Origin: Actimicrobium sp. CCC2.4
GTDB lineage: Bacteria; Pseudomonadota; Gammaproteobacteria; Burkholderiales; Burkholderiaceae_D
Length of the DNA stretch: 64,000 nt
Reading direction: 5' to 3'
NCBI RefSeq assembly: GCF_034347385.1
Contig: NZ_CP133777.1
Span: 3,658,001 to 3,722,000, forward strand
The translations under genes and the position numbers were made by a program. This document shows positions 9,797-19,433 of the stretch, in pieces. The first letter of the stretch is position 1. Each line of letters starts with the position of its first letter. Below the pieces are notes generated by a model, which ran no database searches, had not been told where the DNA came from, and saw nothing but the letters and a program-made list of their open reading frames with translations.

Positions 9797-10441
9797 ATGA
9801 TCCGACTCCTGATTGCAGATGACCACACCATCATGCGCGAAGGGCTCAAGCGCATTCTGGAAGGTGCCGACGATATCGACGTTGTTGGCGAAGCAGTGGA
9901 CGGCTTCGAGGTCCTCGCCCAGGTGCGCAAAGGCGGTTTCGATCTGCTGATGCTGGACCTGTCGATGCCCGGACGCAGCGGCGTAGAACTGATCCGCCAG
10001 ATCAAGGATGAAGCGCCCCGGTTACCCATCCTGATCCTGACCATGCATGAAGAAGAGCAATACGCGATCCGCGCCATTCGCGCTGGTGCCCGGGGCTACC
10101 TGACCAAGGAAAGCGCAGGAACACAATTACTGAGCGCTATCCGCAAGGTCGCCTCCGGCCGGCCGTACATCAGCAATGAAGTCGCAGAACAACTCGCCAT
10201 GGATGCCATGCCATCCGACGATGACTATCCCCACAAAAAATTATCCGATCGTGAATTCGAAGTATTCAGCCTGCTCGTCAGCGGCAAGACGATTACCGAC
10301 ATCGCCGACATGCTGCGTCTCAGCGCCAAGACCGTCAGTACGCACAAGACCCGCATCCTGCACAAGATGGGCATGAGCTCGCTGGCTGAACTGGTCCAGT
10401 ACGCAGTAGCTTGCCGGCTGCTAAAGCCCTTCAAGATATAG
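9797..10441 (+). CDS. NarL/FixJ-type response regulator
   Basis: A 214-residue transcription factor with an N-terminal receiver domain: acidic pair D8/D9, phosphoacceptor D54 in LMLDLSMPG, and the switch Lys in YLTKES. A LuxR-type helix-turn-helix at about residues 148-205 carries LSDREFEVFSLLVSGKTITDIAD and LSAKTVSTHKTRIL. The pairing matches the HisKA_3 kinase just upstream, the usual partner for this regulator class. Target genes are not evident; the Crp/Fnr-type gene downstream is a candidate. Confidence 0.92.
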   Translation: MIRLLIADDHTIMREGLKRILEGADDIDVVGEAVDGFEVLAQVRKGGFDLLMLDLSMPGRSGVELIRQIKDEAPRLPILILTMHEEEQYAIRAIRAGARGYLTKESAGTQLLSAIRKVASGRPYISNEVAEQLAMDAMPSDDDYPHKKLSDREFEVFSLLVSGKTITDIADMLRLSAKTVSTHKTRILHKMGMSSLAELVQYAVACRLLKPFKI

Positions 10442-10974
10442 CCATCAACACTGGAGCAGTGCATCAACATCCGGACGACATCACACGGAACTACAGGCAA
10501 CATCACGCCACCTACCCGCAGCAGGAAAATCGCGAATTCACCGCAGAGGGCAAGTATTCCGGTACGCAGAGAATAGACCGGACGTAAGTCGCCAGTACGG
10601 TAGGAATAACCCTACAACAAGCAACCAAACCCTACGTTTCTATTCAGCGCCTACCGATAGTATTTGACCTTTACAGTTGCCATAATTCCAACTTCTCAAC
10701 AGGGGTCAACAATAAGAACCTGGCCGTTCCAGCTGTCGTGATCAGGTTCATCAATAGTAAAAAATGCAAGCTGGCAGATATCGTTTCCGGATTTCAGTGC
10801 GCCACCACCGAACAGCCTGAAACGCCGGAACCCATGTATTCGGAGGTTTCCTCCACAGAAGCAGGTGCGGTTCCGGTGATTGTTGATACCGCCCTCCCTG
10901 TCCGCGATATACCGAGTGCGCCGTCTCACCGGCCGCATCAATGAAGTCTGCTTATTTAGGAATAGGAGTCGGTT
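10442..10974. other. 533-nt intergenic region
   Basis: This lies between the response regulator and the Crp/Fnr-type regulator. A comparatively AT-rich patch around 10655-10710 (tatttgacctttacag...cataat) could hold a promoter, but the TTGACC and CATAAT elements are only 11 nt apart. A short open frame at 10738-10944 has no ribosome site and no recognisable content. Nothing else can be supported. Confidence 0.3.
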
Positions 10975-11865
10975 ATGCTGTCTACGCAACTATCTGCCAT
11001 CCGAACGGAAACTACCCCGCCCGCACAGAACGCCACGCCGATCGAAACCGGGTGGCAACGTCAGGGCAAGCTCTGGTCCAACCTGAAGGAATTGTGCGAT
11101 GTCTTGCGTATCCCGCCGACTTCTGCCTCATTAATCGCCGACGAAGAACTCCTGTTCCAGCACGTACAGTTCAAAACCGGACAGCGCATACACACAATAG
11201 GTCAGCCGTTCGATGCGCTCTACATCGTCCATTCCGGTTTCCTGAAAACGGTACTGATCGATGAATACGGCAACGAACAAGTCCTCAGTTTTCCCATGAA
11301 GGGCGACCTCTTCGGTGTCGACGGCATCCACACACGGCGCTATGCCTCCGAAGCCGTGGCTCTGTCCAACTGCGACCTGATCCTGCTTCCTTTCAAAAAA
11401 CTGACCGCACTGGGTCGTATCCATCTTGAATTCGAACACGCGATCTACAGCGTCATGAGCCGCGAACTGGTCCGCGAGCAAGCGATGATCAGCATGCTCG
11501 GTGCGCTCAGCGCCGAAGCGCGCGTCGCCCGATTCCTTGTCTCGCTGTCAGATCGCTATGCCGAAATGGGCTACTCGAGCAAACTGTTCAACCTACGGAT
11601 GACACGCCACGAAATTGGCAGCTACCTCGGGCTAACACTCGAAACCGTCAGTCGCACCTTGTCGGCATTCAACGAAATCGGACTCATCACCGTCGATCAG
11701 CGTTCGATAGGCATCAAGGATCCGGAGGCACTGAAAACCTTGCGACGTCTTCCGCCATCCAGCGCACGCGCAAAGCAAGTCGCTTCACGCAAAGCTCGAC
11801 AGCAACCCCGCGACGTCGCCTCGCCACGAACGCCGTGTAACGAATCCATTCCGGCCTCGATGTAA
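10975..11865 (+). CDS. Crp/Fnr-family transcriptional regulator, FNR-type helix without iron-sulfur cysteines
   Basis: A 296-residue regulator with GGAG 8 nt before the ATG. A cyclic-nucleotide-binding-type beta-roll (about residues 62-150) is followed by the long dimer helix and a winged helix. The recognition segment TRHEIGSYLGLTLETVSRTLSAF closely resembles that of FNR (E-x-x-S-R). The N-terminus lacks the cysteine cluster that binds the oxygen-sensing 4Fe-4S centre: only C41 and one Cys in SNCDL are seen. It probably binds an FNR-like TTGAT-N4-ATCAA site but senses something other than oxygen through a cluster. A basic, low-complexity tail (about 255-296) extends past the usual end. Confidence 0.87.
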   Translation: MLSTQLSAIRTETTPPAQNATPIETGWQRQGKLWSNLKELCDVLRIPPTSASLIADEELLFQHVQFKTGQRIHTIGQPFDALYIVHSGFLKTVLIDEYGNEQVLSFPMKGDLFGVDGIHTRRYASEAVALSNCDLILLPFKKLTALGRIHLEFEHAIYSVMSRELVREQAMISMLGALSAEARVARFLVSLSDRYAEMGYSSKLFNLRMTRHEIGSYLGLTLETVSRTLSAFNEIGLITVDQRSIGIKDPEALKTLRRLPPSSARAKQVASRKARQQPRDVASPRTPCNESIPASM

Positions 11866-11921
11866 GACCTCTACATTTATCCTCCAACCACCAACTACGA
11901 CGCCGCCGATCCTGTTCGGGT

Positions 11922-11967
11922 TGAGCTTGTCGGGAATGTACCGGTAGGTGCGCCTTCGACAAGCTCA
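11922..11967. repeat. Dispersed GAGCTTGTCG-type inverted repeat
   Basis: TGAGCTTGTCG (11922-11932) and CGACAAGCTCA (11957-11967) are perfect 11-bp inverted copies separated by 24 nt. The pattern CTTCGACAAGCTCAG is a widespread intergenic repeat in proteobacterial genomes. It lies 57 nt past the Crp/Fnr-type gene and could end its transcript. Confidence 0.6.
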
Positions 11968-12241
11968 GAAAGAACGGTTTTCGTAGATTGTCATAGGCGG
12001 TCTTATGTTGTCGAAGCTTGCCGTGTGGATTGCGATGCTCACGGCCCAATGATGGAAAGTGATACCGGCCATCAAGCAACCGCCTCCGCACCAGGCAAAC
12101 GCCCCTCCCCGGCAACACAGCCCATCCCGCATTTTCGCACCCTCATGCCATCGAAACTGCAGATCGTCACAATCGCATGGCAACCGTAATGGCCTTTACC
12201 TACAGTGTGTTCATCACAACGAACCCCTGGAAGGAAGCCAA

Positions 12242-12472
12242 ATGAAACCGCTCCGCACACTCCTCAGCCTCATCCTGCTCGCTGCTATGGCCACCACCGC
12301 CGCTCACGCCGACGACCGGATCCGCACCACCCCCATTGCAGTCCAGACTACGGTCATCGTATTGCCGCCCGTCGTCATCATCGGCAAGCGACTTGACCCC
12401 GCCGAAAAAAATCGCCTGGCACAAACGATCCCGCAAGGCCGTAACGTCCGGTCTACCGGCCACAAGAGCTAA
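12242..12472 (+). CDS. Small exported protein of unknown function
   Basis: A 76-residue protein with a strong ribosome site (GGAAGGAAG, 4 nt spacing) and a clear Sec signal peptide (basic MKPLR, hydrophobic LLSLILLAAMATTA, cleavage near AHA-DD). The mature part is about 50 residues. It is valine/isoleucine rich (TTVIVLPPVVIIGKRL) and ends in a basic, polar tail. I recognise no family. It precedes the LytS/LytR-type pair by 98 nt in the same direction and may share its transcript. Confidence 0.6.
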   Translation: MKPLRTLLSLILLAAMATTAAHADDRIRTTPIAVQTTVIVLPPVVIIGKRLDPAEKNRLAQTIPQGRNVRSTGHKS

Positions 12473-12570
12473 ACCGGCATTGCATTTTCCCAATACCCGC
12501 ACGCCATACCTCCACGGTGAAAGTTACACTGAGGTCCAAACAAATTGCATGTCCCATTCCGGCCCACACC

Positions 12571-13761
12571 ATGAACCCGAACTTCACCGCGACCTGCAAG
12601 CAATTCCTGACAACCCTGCCTGACAAACTGGCGCGGGCATTCGATACCACCGCGACCTGGGTCACGCAACTGTCGTGGTGGAAATTTTTCCTGTTCGCAA
12701 TGCTGGTACTGGCGGCCGGCGCGATCACGCAGGAAACCCTATTTACGTCGAGTAACAAGGTCAACGTGTCAGGGCACGGACCATCTGCCAAGCCGGTCAG
12801 CGGCCGTTCGAAGCTGGTCAATAACGGCGAATCCCGGATCACCATCGATTCCACCGGCATCCATATCCACGATAACAAGCCGGACAGCGCCAGCGCTCCC
12901 GACAATGACGATGTCCACATCAAGCTGCCGCCCGAAGTGAGCCAGCAAGTGCAGGGAGTCATCGCCGACGCCGTCGATGATGCAGCCACCCGGAAAGCCG
13001 AGACCTGGCGCGAAACCTCGTCCGACTGGTTCATGAATTTTGTGCTGTTGCTGGTACTAGGTCTGTTTGGCACGAAGGCCCTGATGGGTGGGAAAAAACG
13101 CGCCGAAGCCCAGGCCGTGATCGCCAACGCCGCCGCAGAGCGCGAAGCAATGCAGCGCCAGGTCAGCGAAGCGCGCATGCAGATGATGCAGGCGCAAGTC
13201 GAACCGCACTTCCTGTTCAACACGCTGGCCTCGGTCGAACACCTGATCGAAACCGACCCGCCGCGTGCCGCGCGCATGCAGCACAGCCTGATCCAGTACT
13301 TGCGCGCCGTCCTGCCACAAATCCGCGACAGCGCACCAGTGACCAACCTCGGTCGGGAAGCCGACATGGTCAGCGCCTACCTCGAGTTGCTCAAAATGCG
13401 CATGGAAGAACGGCTGATCGTCGATTGCCGTATCGCCGAGGGCCTGCGCAGCGCCGCCTTCCCGCCGATGATGCTGCAGTCGCTGGTGGAAAACGCCATC
13501 AAGCACGGACTCGAAGGCAAGCCGGAAGGCGGCAGCCTGCGCATCTCGGCCGAAGTTGCCCACAACAGATTGCGGGTCTCGGTGGCCGATACCGGCCTCG
13601 GGTTTGGTGCGGTTGCCAGCGACGGCACCGGTCTCGGCTTGCAGAACATCCGCGAGCGGCTTGCCTTGATGCATGGAAACAACGCACAGCTGATCATCAT
13701 GCCCAACCCGAGCGGTGGCGTCATTGCCACCATCGAAGTTCCTTACACGCTGGCCCGCTAA
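12571..13761 (+). CDS. LytS/YehU-type sensor histidine kinase
   Basis: A 396-residue kinase of the His_kinase (PF06580) type. A TM helix near residues 36-58 is followed by a periplasmic loop rich in Asp/Ser, a second TM (about 152-172) and a coiled coil. The phosphoacceptor is H213 in QVEPHFLFNTLASV. The C-terminal ATPase domain carries LVENAIKHG and TGLGLQNIRERL. ATG at 12571 was chosen; a GTG at 12517 would add 18 residues and neither has a good ribosome site. The stop lies 11 nt before the LytTR regulator, so the two form one operon and a cognate pair. The input signal is unknown. Confidence 0.9.
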   Translation: MNPNFTATCKQFLTTLPDKLARAFDTTATWVTQLSWWKFFLFAMLVLAAGAITQETLFTSSNKVNVSGHGPSAKPVSGRSKLVNNGESRITIDSTGIHIHDNKPDSASAPDNDDVHIKLPPEVSQQVQGVIADAVDDAATRKAETWRETSSDWFMNFVLLLVLGLFGTKALMGGKKRAEAQAVIANAAAEREAMQRQVSEARMQMMQAQVEPHFLFNTLASVEHLIETDPPRAARMQHSLIQYLRAVLPQIRDSAPVTNLGREADMVSAYLELLKMRMEERLIVDCRIAEGLRSAAFPPMMLQSLVENAIKHGLEGKPEGGSLRISAEVAHNRLRVSVADTGLGFGAVASDGTGLGLQNIRERLALMHGNNAQLIIMPNPSGGVIATIEVPYTLAR

Positions 13762-13772
13762 CGAGTCCCCCT

Positions 13773-14525
13773 ATGCCTACTGCCCTGATTGCCGACGATG
13801 AACGCCTGATGCGCGACCAGTTGCGCTTGCGCCTGACCCAGGCCTGGCCGGAACTCGAGATCATCGCCGAAGCCCGCAACGGCGACGAAGCCATCACGCT
13901 GGCGGCCGAACACCGGCCCGACTTCGTGTTCCTCGATATCCGCATGCCGGGCAAGAACGGACTCGACGCGGCGCAGGCGATCGGCAATGCCAGCCACATC
14001 GTGTTCGTGACCGCCTACGACCAGTACGCGATCGATGCCTTCGAGCGCGGAGCGATCGATTACTTGCTCAAACCGGTCGAACCGGAACGCCTGCGCCTGA
14101 CCGTGGCGCGCCTGAAAGCACGGCTGGCAACACCGCCTGCCGCACTCGACGGCGTGCTGGCCCAATTGACGCAGCAGCTCGGACTGGCGGCCAAGCCGGT
14201 CTATCTGCAGTGGATACAGGCATCGGTCGGGCAGGAAATACGGCTCATCGCGGTTGCCGAAATCCTGTTTTTCCAGTCCGATGACAAATACACCCGGGTC
14301 CAGACCATGCGTTTCGAAGCGCTGATCCGCAAACCGGTGCGCGAACTGGTGGCCGAACTGGATCCGGCCCGGTTCTGGCAAATCCATCGCTCGACGCTGG
14401 TCAATGCCGATGCCATCGACGGCGTCACCCGCGACCTGCGCGGACGCCAGCTGGTGCTGGTCAAGGGACGACCCGACAAGCTGGAAGTGAGCCGCAGTTT
14501 TGTTCATCTGTTCAAGCAAATGTAA
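13773..14525 (+). CDS. LytTR-family response regulator
   Basis: A 250-residue regulator with a receiver domain (D8/D9, phosphoacceptor D55 in FVFLDIRMPG, Lys in YLLKPVEP). A C-terminal LytTR DNA-binding domain (about residues 145-248) carries ILFFQSDDKYTRV and FWQIHRSTLVNADAI. It is the AlgR/LytR type that binds direct repeats in promoters. It is encoded directly after its LytS-type kinase. The ATG at 13773 was chosen because the receiver domain begins immediately after it. Confidence 0.93.
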   Translation: MPTALIADDERLMRDQLRLRLTQAWPELEIIAEARNGDEAITLAAEHRPDFVFLDIRMPGKNGLDAAQAIGNASHIVFVTAYDQYAIDAFERGAIDYLLKPVEPERLRLTVARLKARLATPPAALDGVLAQLTQQLGLAAKPVYLQWIQASVGQEIRLIAVAEILFFQSDDKYTRVQTMRFEALIRKPVRELVAELDPARFWQIHRSTLVNADAIDGVTRDLRGRQLVLVKGRPDKLEVSRSFVHLFKQM

Positions 14526-14606
14526 GGACGGCTGCATGGTAAGGTGCGTTAGTGGTGTCGCTTTGACACCGCGACGGCTTTCACCTCCTGCGAGAGACCT
14601 CCGGAC

Positions 14607-16580
14607 ATGCGCTTTCTGGACCTGTTTTCCCTGACCACCCGCACTGCGCTGATCACCAGCCTGGCAATACTGCTGGCCACGCTAGCCGGCATCGCACTGA
14701 TTCCGGCCAGTCCCGCCGTACTGTCCGGCGACGGTCTGTGGACTGGCGTCGGACAAGTCATCCTGGTGGCAGCCCTGTTACTGGCGACATTCTTCGGCGC
14801 GCTGGCCCTGCGGACCATCCATCACCAACTCGTCCCGTTGCAACAGTTGCGCCAGCTCATGCAGGCACGCCATCCGGAGATCCCGGATACGGGCGACGTC
14901 GTCGCCGACCTCAGCCTGGCCTTCGATATCCTGCGCCAGGAGCAGGACAGGACTCTCCGGCACCACGAAACCAGCCAGCAGCGCTTGCGCCTGATTGCCG
15001 ACAACATCCCGGCACTGGTCGCGTATGTCGACACCGGCTGCAAGGTGGTCTTTGCCAACCGCATGTACGAAGCAGCCTATGGCGTCGCCCCCGGCCAGGT
15101 CGAAGGCATGGCTGCGGCCGACCTGCTTGGTGCCGATGTGTTTGCCCAGAGCGAACCGTTCATGCGCGATGTCCTGAGCGGCAAAGCTGCCACCTTCGAG
15201 CGACTGGTCACCCATACCGGCACACTGCGCTGGGAACGCGTCAGCTACATGCCCGAAACGGCGGCCGACGGCAGCATTGCCGGCTTCATTGCGCTGGCCG
15301 AAGACATCACCGAACTCAAACGCGCGCAGCACACCTTCGCCCGCAGCGAGATGCGCTTGCGCATGATCACCGACAACATGCCGGCGCTGATCGCTTACAT
15401 CGACGCCGATCAGCACTACCGCTTTTGTAATGCCTACTACGAAACCATCCTCAACTTGCCCCCGGCACAAGTCCTCGGCCTGACGGTGCGCGAGGTCACC
15501 GGCGACACCGGATATGCCGCCATTGCCGCTGACATCGACCGCGTTTTAAGGGGTGAACGGGTCAGCTTCGAACAGCATTCCGGCCAGCCCGGCGGGCGCT
15601 ATTTTCTGCATGACTACCTGCCCGATGTCGATGCCGGCGGCGCGGTCATCGGCTTCTATTCGATGGTGCTCGACATCACCGAACGCAAGCAGGCCGAACT
15701 GCACCGGCGTGCCAGCGAAACCCTGCTGCGCAATGTCACCGACAGCCTGCCGGCGCTGGTCAGCTACATCGATAACGACGAGCGCTACCGGTTCAACAAT
15801 CTGCCGCACGAACAATGGTTTGGCCGGCCGCTCGCACAAATCACCGGCCAGCGCGTCGCCGACCTGCTGACACCCGACGAATACGCGCGCCACAAGCAGT
15901 ATTACGACCAGGCCCGCGAGGGCAAGGTCGCCCGTTTTGAATTCGAGGCGCGCCAGGATGGCAGTCCGCGCTATTACCAGGCTGCCTACCTGCCGCAGTT
16001 CGACGACCAGCAACAGCTCAGCGGCGTGTGCGGCATGATCAACGACATCACCACGCTCAAGCTGGTCGAAAACCAGTTGCGCGTGCTGGCCCGTCACGAC
16101 ACGCTGACCGGCCTGCCCAACCGCAACCAGTTCGATGAAAAACTCGCCGAAGCGATGGCGCGCAGCCGCCGCAGCGGCCATGCGATGGCGCTGATGTTCC
16201 TTGACATCGACCACTTCAAATCGATCAACGACACGCTCGGCCATCACAGCGGCGACGAAGTGCTGTGCGAATTTGCGCGCCGGTTGCTGCACGCGGTGCG
16301 CCAGACCGATACCGTCTCGCGCCTGGCCGGCGATGAATTCGTCATCATCCTCGAAGGCCTGCAATTACCCGAAGAAAGCAGCAAGGTCGCCGCCAAGATC
16401 ATCAGCGCCATGAGTACCGATTTCGACATCCTCGGCGTGCCGCGCCGCATCAGCACCAGCATCGGTATCGCAGTCGGCAAGATCAATGACAACGATGGCA
16501 GCGTGCTGTTGCGGCGCGCCGATGAAGCGCTGTACGCGGCCAAGGCAGCCGGCCGCAACACCTTCCGCAGCGCACCGTGA
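14607..16580 (+). CDS. Membrane PAS-PAS-PAS-GGDEF diguanylate cyclase
   Basis: A 657-residue protein with two N-terminal TM helices (about residues 12-33 and 48-70) and three PAS domains (about 125-245, 250-365, 370-485). Each PAS starts with a similar DN(I/M/L)PALVAYID segment, so they arose by duplication. A GGDEF domain (about 490-655) makes cyclic di-GMP. The signature reads AGDEF in [11 protein letters not shown], a variant still found in active enzymes. The upstream [17 protein letters not shown] segment and the [14 protein letters not shown] nucleotide/metal region are intact. Its stop overlaps the GTG start of kynB by 4 nt, which is unusual for a signalling gene and puts it in the kynurenine operon. 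Confidence 0.92.
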   Translation: MRFLDLFSLTTRTALITSLAILLATLAGIALIPASPAVLSGDGLWTGVGQVILVAALLLATFFGALALRTIHHQLVPLQQLRQLMQARHPEIPDTGDVVADLSLAFDILRQEQDRTLRHHETSQQRLRLIADNIPALVAYVDTGCKVVFANRMYEAAYGVAPGQVEGMAAADLLGADVFAQSEPFMRDVLSGKAATFERLVTHTGTLRWERVSYMPETAADGSIAGFIALAEDITELKRAQHTFARSEMRLRMITDNMPALIAYIDADQHYRFCNAYYETILNLPPAQVLGLTVREVTGDTGYAAIAADIDRVLRGERVSFEQHSGQPGGRYFLHDYLPDVDAGGAVIGFYSMVLDITERKQAELHRRASETLLRNVTDSLPALVSYIDNDERYRFNNLPHEQWFGRPLAQITGQRVADLLTPDEYARHKQYYDQAREGKVARFEFEARQDGSPRYYQAAYLPQFDDQQQLSGVCGMINDITTLKLVENQLRVLARHDTLTGLPNRNQFDEKLAEAMARSRRSGHAMALMFLDIDHFKSINDTLGHHSGDEVLCEFARRLLHAVRQTDTVSRLAGDEFVIILEGLQLPEESSKVAAKIISAMSTDFDILGVPRRISTSIGIAVGKINDNDGSVLLRRADEALYAAKAAGRNTFRSAP

Positions 16581-17212
16581 GCACGGATCTGTGGGACATC
16601 AGCCCGCTGCTCGGGCCGTCGATTCCGGTCTGGCCGGGCGACTCGCCATTTTCGTCGGCCACCACCTGGGAGATGGCCGATGGCTGTCCGGTCAAGGTCA
16701 GCCGCATCACGCTATCGACGCATACCGGCGCCCACTGCGATGCGCCATCGCATTACGATGCCAACGGCGACAGCATCGATGCAGTAGCGCTGCTGCCTTA
16801 CCTCGGACCGTGTCGCGTCATCAGCTGTATCGGTGTGTCCGTGGTCGAGCCGCAGCACATCGCGCACGCCCTCGCCGACCTGCCCGCGCGCGTCCTGCTA
16901 CGCACCTATGCGCAGGCACCGCAAGCCAGCTGGGATAGCGCGTTTGCCAGTGTCTCGGCCGGCACCATCGCACTGCTGGCCACGCACGGCGCGCTGCTGA
17001 TCGGCATCGACACGCCCTCGCTCGATCCGCAGAGCTCAAGCACGATGGACGCGCACCACGCAGTGCGCCGCCACCGCATGGCGATCCTCGAAGGCATCGT
17101 GCTCGACGACGTCCCCGATGGCGATTACGAACTCATTGCCCTTCCCCTCAAACTGCAGGGACTCGACGCCAGTCCGGTCCGTGCCATTCTCCGGACATTG
17201 AAGCACCCATGA
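16577..17212 (+). CDS. kynB: Kynurenine formamidase KynB
   Basis: A 211-residue metal-dependent cyclase-family hydrolase that converts N-formylkynurenine to kynurenine and formate, step 2 of tryptophan breakdown. The metal-binding signature [14 protein letters not shown] (about residues 48-61) and the WPGDSPF opening are diagnostic. The later segment [18 protein letters not shown] matches the bacterial enzyme. The GTG start overlaps the preceding GGDEF gene (GTGA) and the stop overlaps kynU (ATGA), so translation is coupled through kynB-kynU. Confidence 0.95.
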   Translation: MSTDLWDISPLLGPSIPVWPGDSPFSSATTWEMADGCPVKVSRITLSTHTGAHCDAPSHYDANGDSIDAVALLPYLGPCRVISCIGVSVVEPQHIAHALADLPARVLLRTYAQAPQASWDSAFASVSAGTIALLATHGALLIGIDTPSLDPQSSSTMDAHHAVRRHRMAILEGIVLDDVPDGDYELIALPLKLQGLDASPVRAILRTLKHP

Positions 17213-18459
17213 TGCAGCGTACTGATACCCTCACCCTCGACCAGCAGGATCCGCTGGCACCGCTGCGCGACCAGTTCGCCTTGCCCGATGGCGTGATTTA
17301 CCTCGATGGTAATTCGCTGGGCGCACGCCCGAAAGCCGCGCTGGCCCGCGCGCAGCAAGTCATCGAACACGAATGGGGCCACGACCTGATCCGCAGCTGG
17401 AATCAGGCCGGCTGGTTCGACCTGCCATCGCGTCTGGGCGACTTGCTGGCACCGCTGATCGGTGCCGCTGCCGATCAGGTCGTCGTCACCGACACCACCT
17501 CACTGAATCTGTTCAAGGCACTGGCCGGCGCCCTGCAACGGCAGGCCGGCAGCCCGGCCAACGCAGCGCGGCGCCTCATCGTCAGCGAACGCAGCAACTT
17601 CCCGACCGACCTGTACATGGCCGATGGCCTGGCGCGCTGGCTCGATCGCGGCTACCAGTTGCGGCTGGTCGATTCGCCCGATGAGCTCGCCGGAGCCATC
17701 GATACCGACACCGCCATCGTCATGCTGACCCATGTGAACTACCGCAGCGGCCGCCTGCTCGACATGGCCGCGATCAATCGACTTGCCCATGCCCACGGTG
17801 CACTGACGGTCTGGGATCTGGCGCATTCGGCCGGTGCCGTGCCGATCGACCTGCAAGGCGACGATGCCGATTACGCCGTCGGCTGCACGTACAAATACCT
17901 CAATGGCGGACCTGGCGCACCGGCCTTCATCTGGGTTGCGCCGCGCCATCAGGCCAGCTTCGATCACCCGTTGTCGGGCTGGTGGGGCCATGCCGCACCG
18001 TTCGCGATGGACCCGTCTTTCGTCCCCGCCGCCGGCATCCGGCGCGCGCTATGCGGCACCCAGCCGATGGTCTCGCTGGCGCTGGTCGAATGTGGGCTGG
18101 CGCTGTTCGGCCAGACCTCGATGGCGGCACTGCGCGCCAAGTCGCTGGCGCTGACCGACCTGTTCATCACGCTGGTCGAACAACGCTGCGCCGCGCATCC
18201 GCTGCAACTGGTCACCCCGCGCGCGCATGCGCAACGCGGCAGCCATGTCAGCTTCACGCATCCGCACGGCTACCCGGTCATGCAGTCACTCATCGCACGC
18301 GGCGTCATCGGCGACTACCGCGAACCGCACATCCTGCGCTTCGGTTTCACGCCGCTGTACACCCGCTATGTCGATGTCTGGGACGCGGTCGACACACTGG
18401 CACAGATCCTCGACAAGGCCGATTACGACCTGACCGGCGAGCGCGCCACGGTCACCTGA
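17209..18459 (+). CDS. kynU: Kynureninase KynU
   Basis: A 416-residue PLP enzyme of aminotransferase fold type I that cleaves kynurenine to anthranilate and alanine. The PLP lysine lies in [16 protein letters not shown]. The opening [11 protein letters not shown], the [14 protein letters not shown] aspartate/histidine region and the [11 protein letters not shown] segment are typical. Length matches the family. It sits between kynB (4-nt overlap) and kynA (7-nt gap), giving the full tryptophan to anthranilate pathway. Confidence 0.96.
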   Translation: MMQRTDTLTLDQQDPLAPLRDQFALPDGVIYLDGNSLGARPKAALARAQQVIEHEWGHDLIRSWNQAGWFDLPSRLGDLLAPLIGAAADQVVVTDTTSLNLFKALAGALQRQAGSPANAARRLIVSERSNFPTDLYMADGLARWLDRGYQLRLVDSPDELAGAIDTDTAIVMLTHVNYRSGRLLDMAAINRLAHAHGALTVWDLAHSAGAVPIDLQGDDADYAVGCTYKYLNGGPGAPAFIWVAPRHQASFDHPLSGWWGHAAPFAMDPSFVPAAGIRRALCGTQPMVSLALVECGLALFGQTSMAALRAKSLALTDLFITLVEQRCAAHPLQLVTPRAHAQRGSHVSFTHPHGYPVMQSLIARGVIGDYREPHILRFGFTPLYTRYVDVWDAVDTLAQILDKADYDLTGERATVT

Positions 18460-18466
18460 GCCAGTC

Positions 18467-19303
18467 ATGAGTGACGACAAAGCCGCACCGTGGCACGACG
18501 CGCAAACCGACTTCAGCACATCGATGAGCTACGGCGATTACCTCGCCCTCGACCAGCTGCTGTCAGCCCAGCATCCGTGCTCGCCCGACCACAATGAAAT
18601 GCTCTTCATCGTCCAGCACCAGACCAGCGAACTCTGGATGAAACTGATGCTGCACGAACTGCATGCGGTGCGCATCCGGCTGCAGCACAACGACCTGCCG
18701 CCGGCCTTCAAGATGCTGGCCCGCGTGGCCCGCATCATGGACCAGCTGGTGCATGCCTGGGATGTGCTGGCGACGATGACGCCGACCGAATACAGCGCGA
18801 TCCGGCCCTACCTCGGCAGCTCGTCGGGCTTCCAGTCAGCACAATATCGCGAAGTCGAATTCATCCTCGGCAACAAGAATCCGGCACTGCTGGCGGTTCA
18901 CGCCAGCCATCCGGTGGCGCATGCGACGCTGGACGCGGCACTGCATGCGCCATCGATCTACGACGCGGCGATTGCCTTGCTGGCGCAGGCCGGTTTTGTG
19001 ATTGACACCGACCGCCTCGCAAGCAGCACGACCCTGCCCACCGTCGCCAACGCGTCGGTGCGGCAAGCATGGCTGGCGGTCTACCGCGACCCGGCTGCGT
19101 ACTGGGCGCTGTACGAACTGGCCGAAAAACTGGTCGACCTCGAAACCGTCTTCCGCACCTGGCGCTTCCGCCATGCGACCACAGTCGAGCGCATCATCGG
19201 CTTCAAGCCGGGCACGGGCGGCACGGCCGGTGTCAGCTATTTGCGCAAGATGCTCGATGTGGTGCTGTTTCCGGAGTTGTTTGAGATGCGTACGGCGTTG
19301 TGA
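18467..19303 (+). CDS. kynA: Tryptophan 2,3-dioxygenase KynA
   Basis: A 278-residue haem dioxygenase that opens the indole ring of tryptophan to give N-formylkynurenine. It shows the conserved [14 protein letters not shown] start, [16 protein letters not shown] (with the substrate-site His), [16 protein letters not shown], and the C-terminal [31 protein letters not shown] with the haem-ligand His. Length fits bacterial enzymes. It is the last gene of kynBUA. Confidence 0.96.
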   Translation: MSDDKAAPWHDAQTDFSTSMSYGDYLALDQLLSAQHPCSPDHNEMLFIVQHQTSELWMKLMLHELHAVRIRLQHNDLPPAFKMLARVARIMDQLVHAWDVLATMTPTEYSAIRPYLGSSSGFQSAQYREVEFILGNKNPALLAVHASHPVAHATLDAALHAPSIYDAAIALLAQAGFVIDTDRLASSTTLPTVANASVRQAWLAVYRDPAAYWALYELAEKLVDLETVFRTWRFRHATTVERIIGFKPGTGGTAGVSYLRKMLDVVLFPELFEMRTAL

Positions 19304-19349
19304 GCTTGTGCGGCAGATTCTTTTGAATGCACTCCGATTCAGCAAGTAG

Positions 19350-19376
19350 GGTGCAATAACCGCAGGGCATTGCACC
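19350..19376. repeat. GGTGCAAT...ATTGCACC palindromic repeat, copy 1
   Basis: A 27-bp imperfect palindrome with 8-bp complementary arms (GGTGCAAT / ATTGCACC), preceded by GTAG. It follows kynA and faces the end of the convergent operon. Near-identical copies occur at 28827-28853, 40629-40655 and 40699-40725. Confidence 0.8.
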
Positions 19377-19433
19377 GAGCGCACCGTCTACCGTCGCCAA
19401 TACCGCTACAGCGCACGACGGTTGCCAAGACGC

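Noticed and set aside
10738-10944. 68-codon open frame before the Crp/Fnr-type gene
   Set aside because: No ribosome site, a GTG start, Pro/Ser-rich composition and no recognisable motif.
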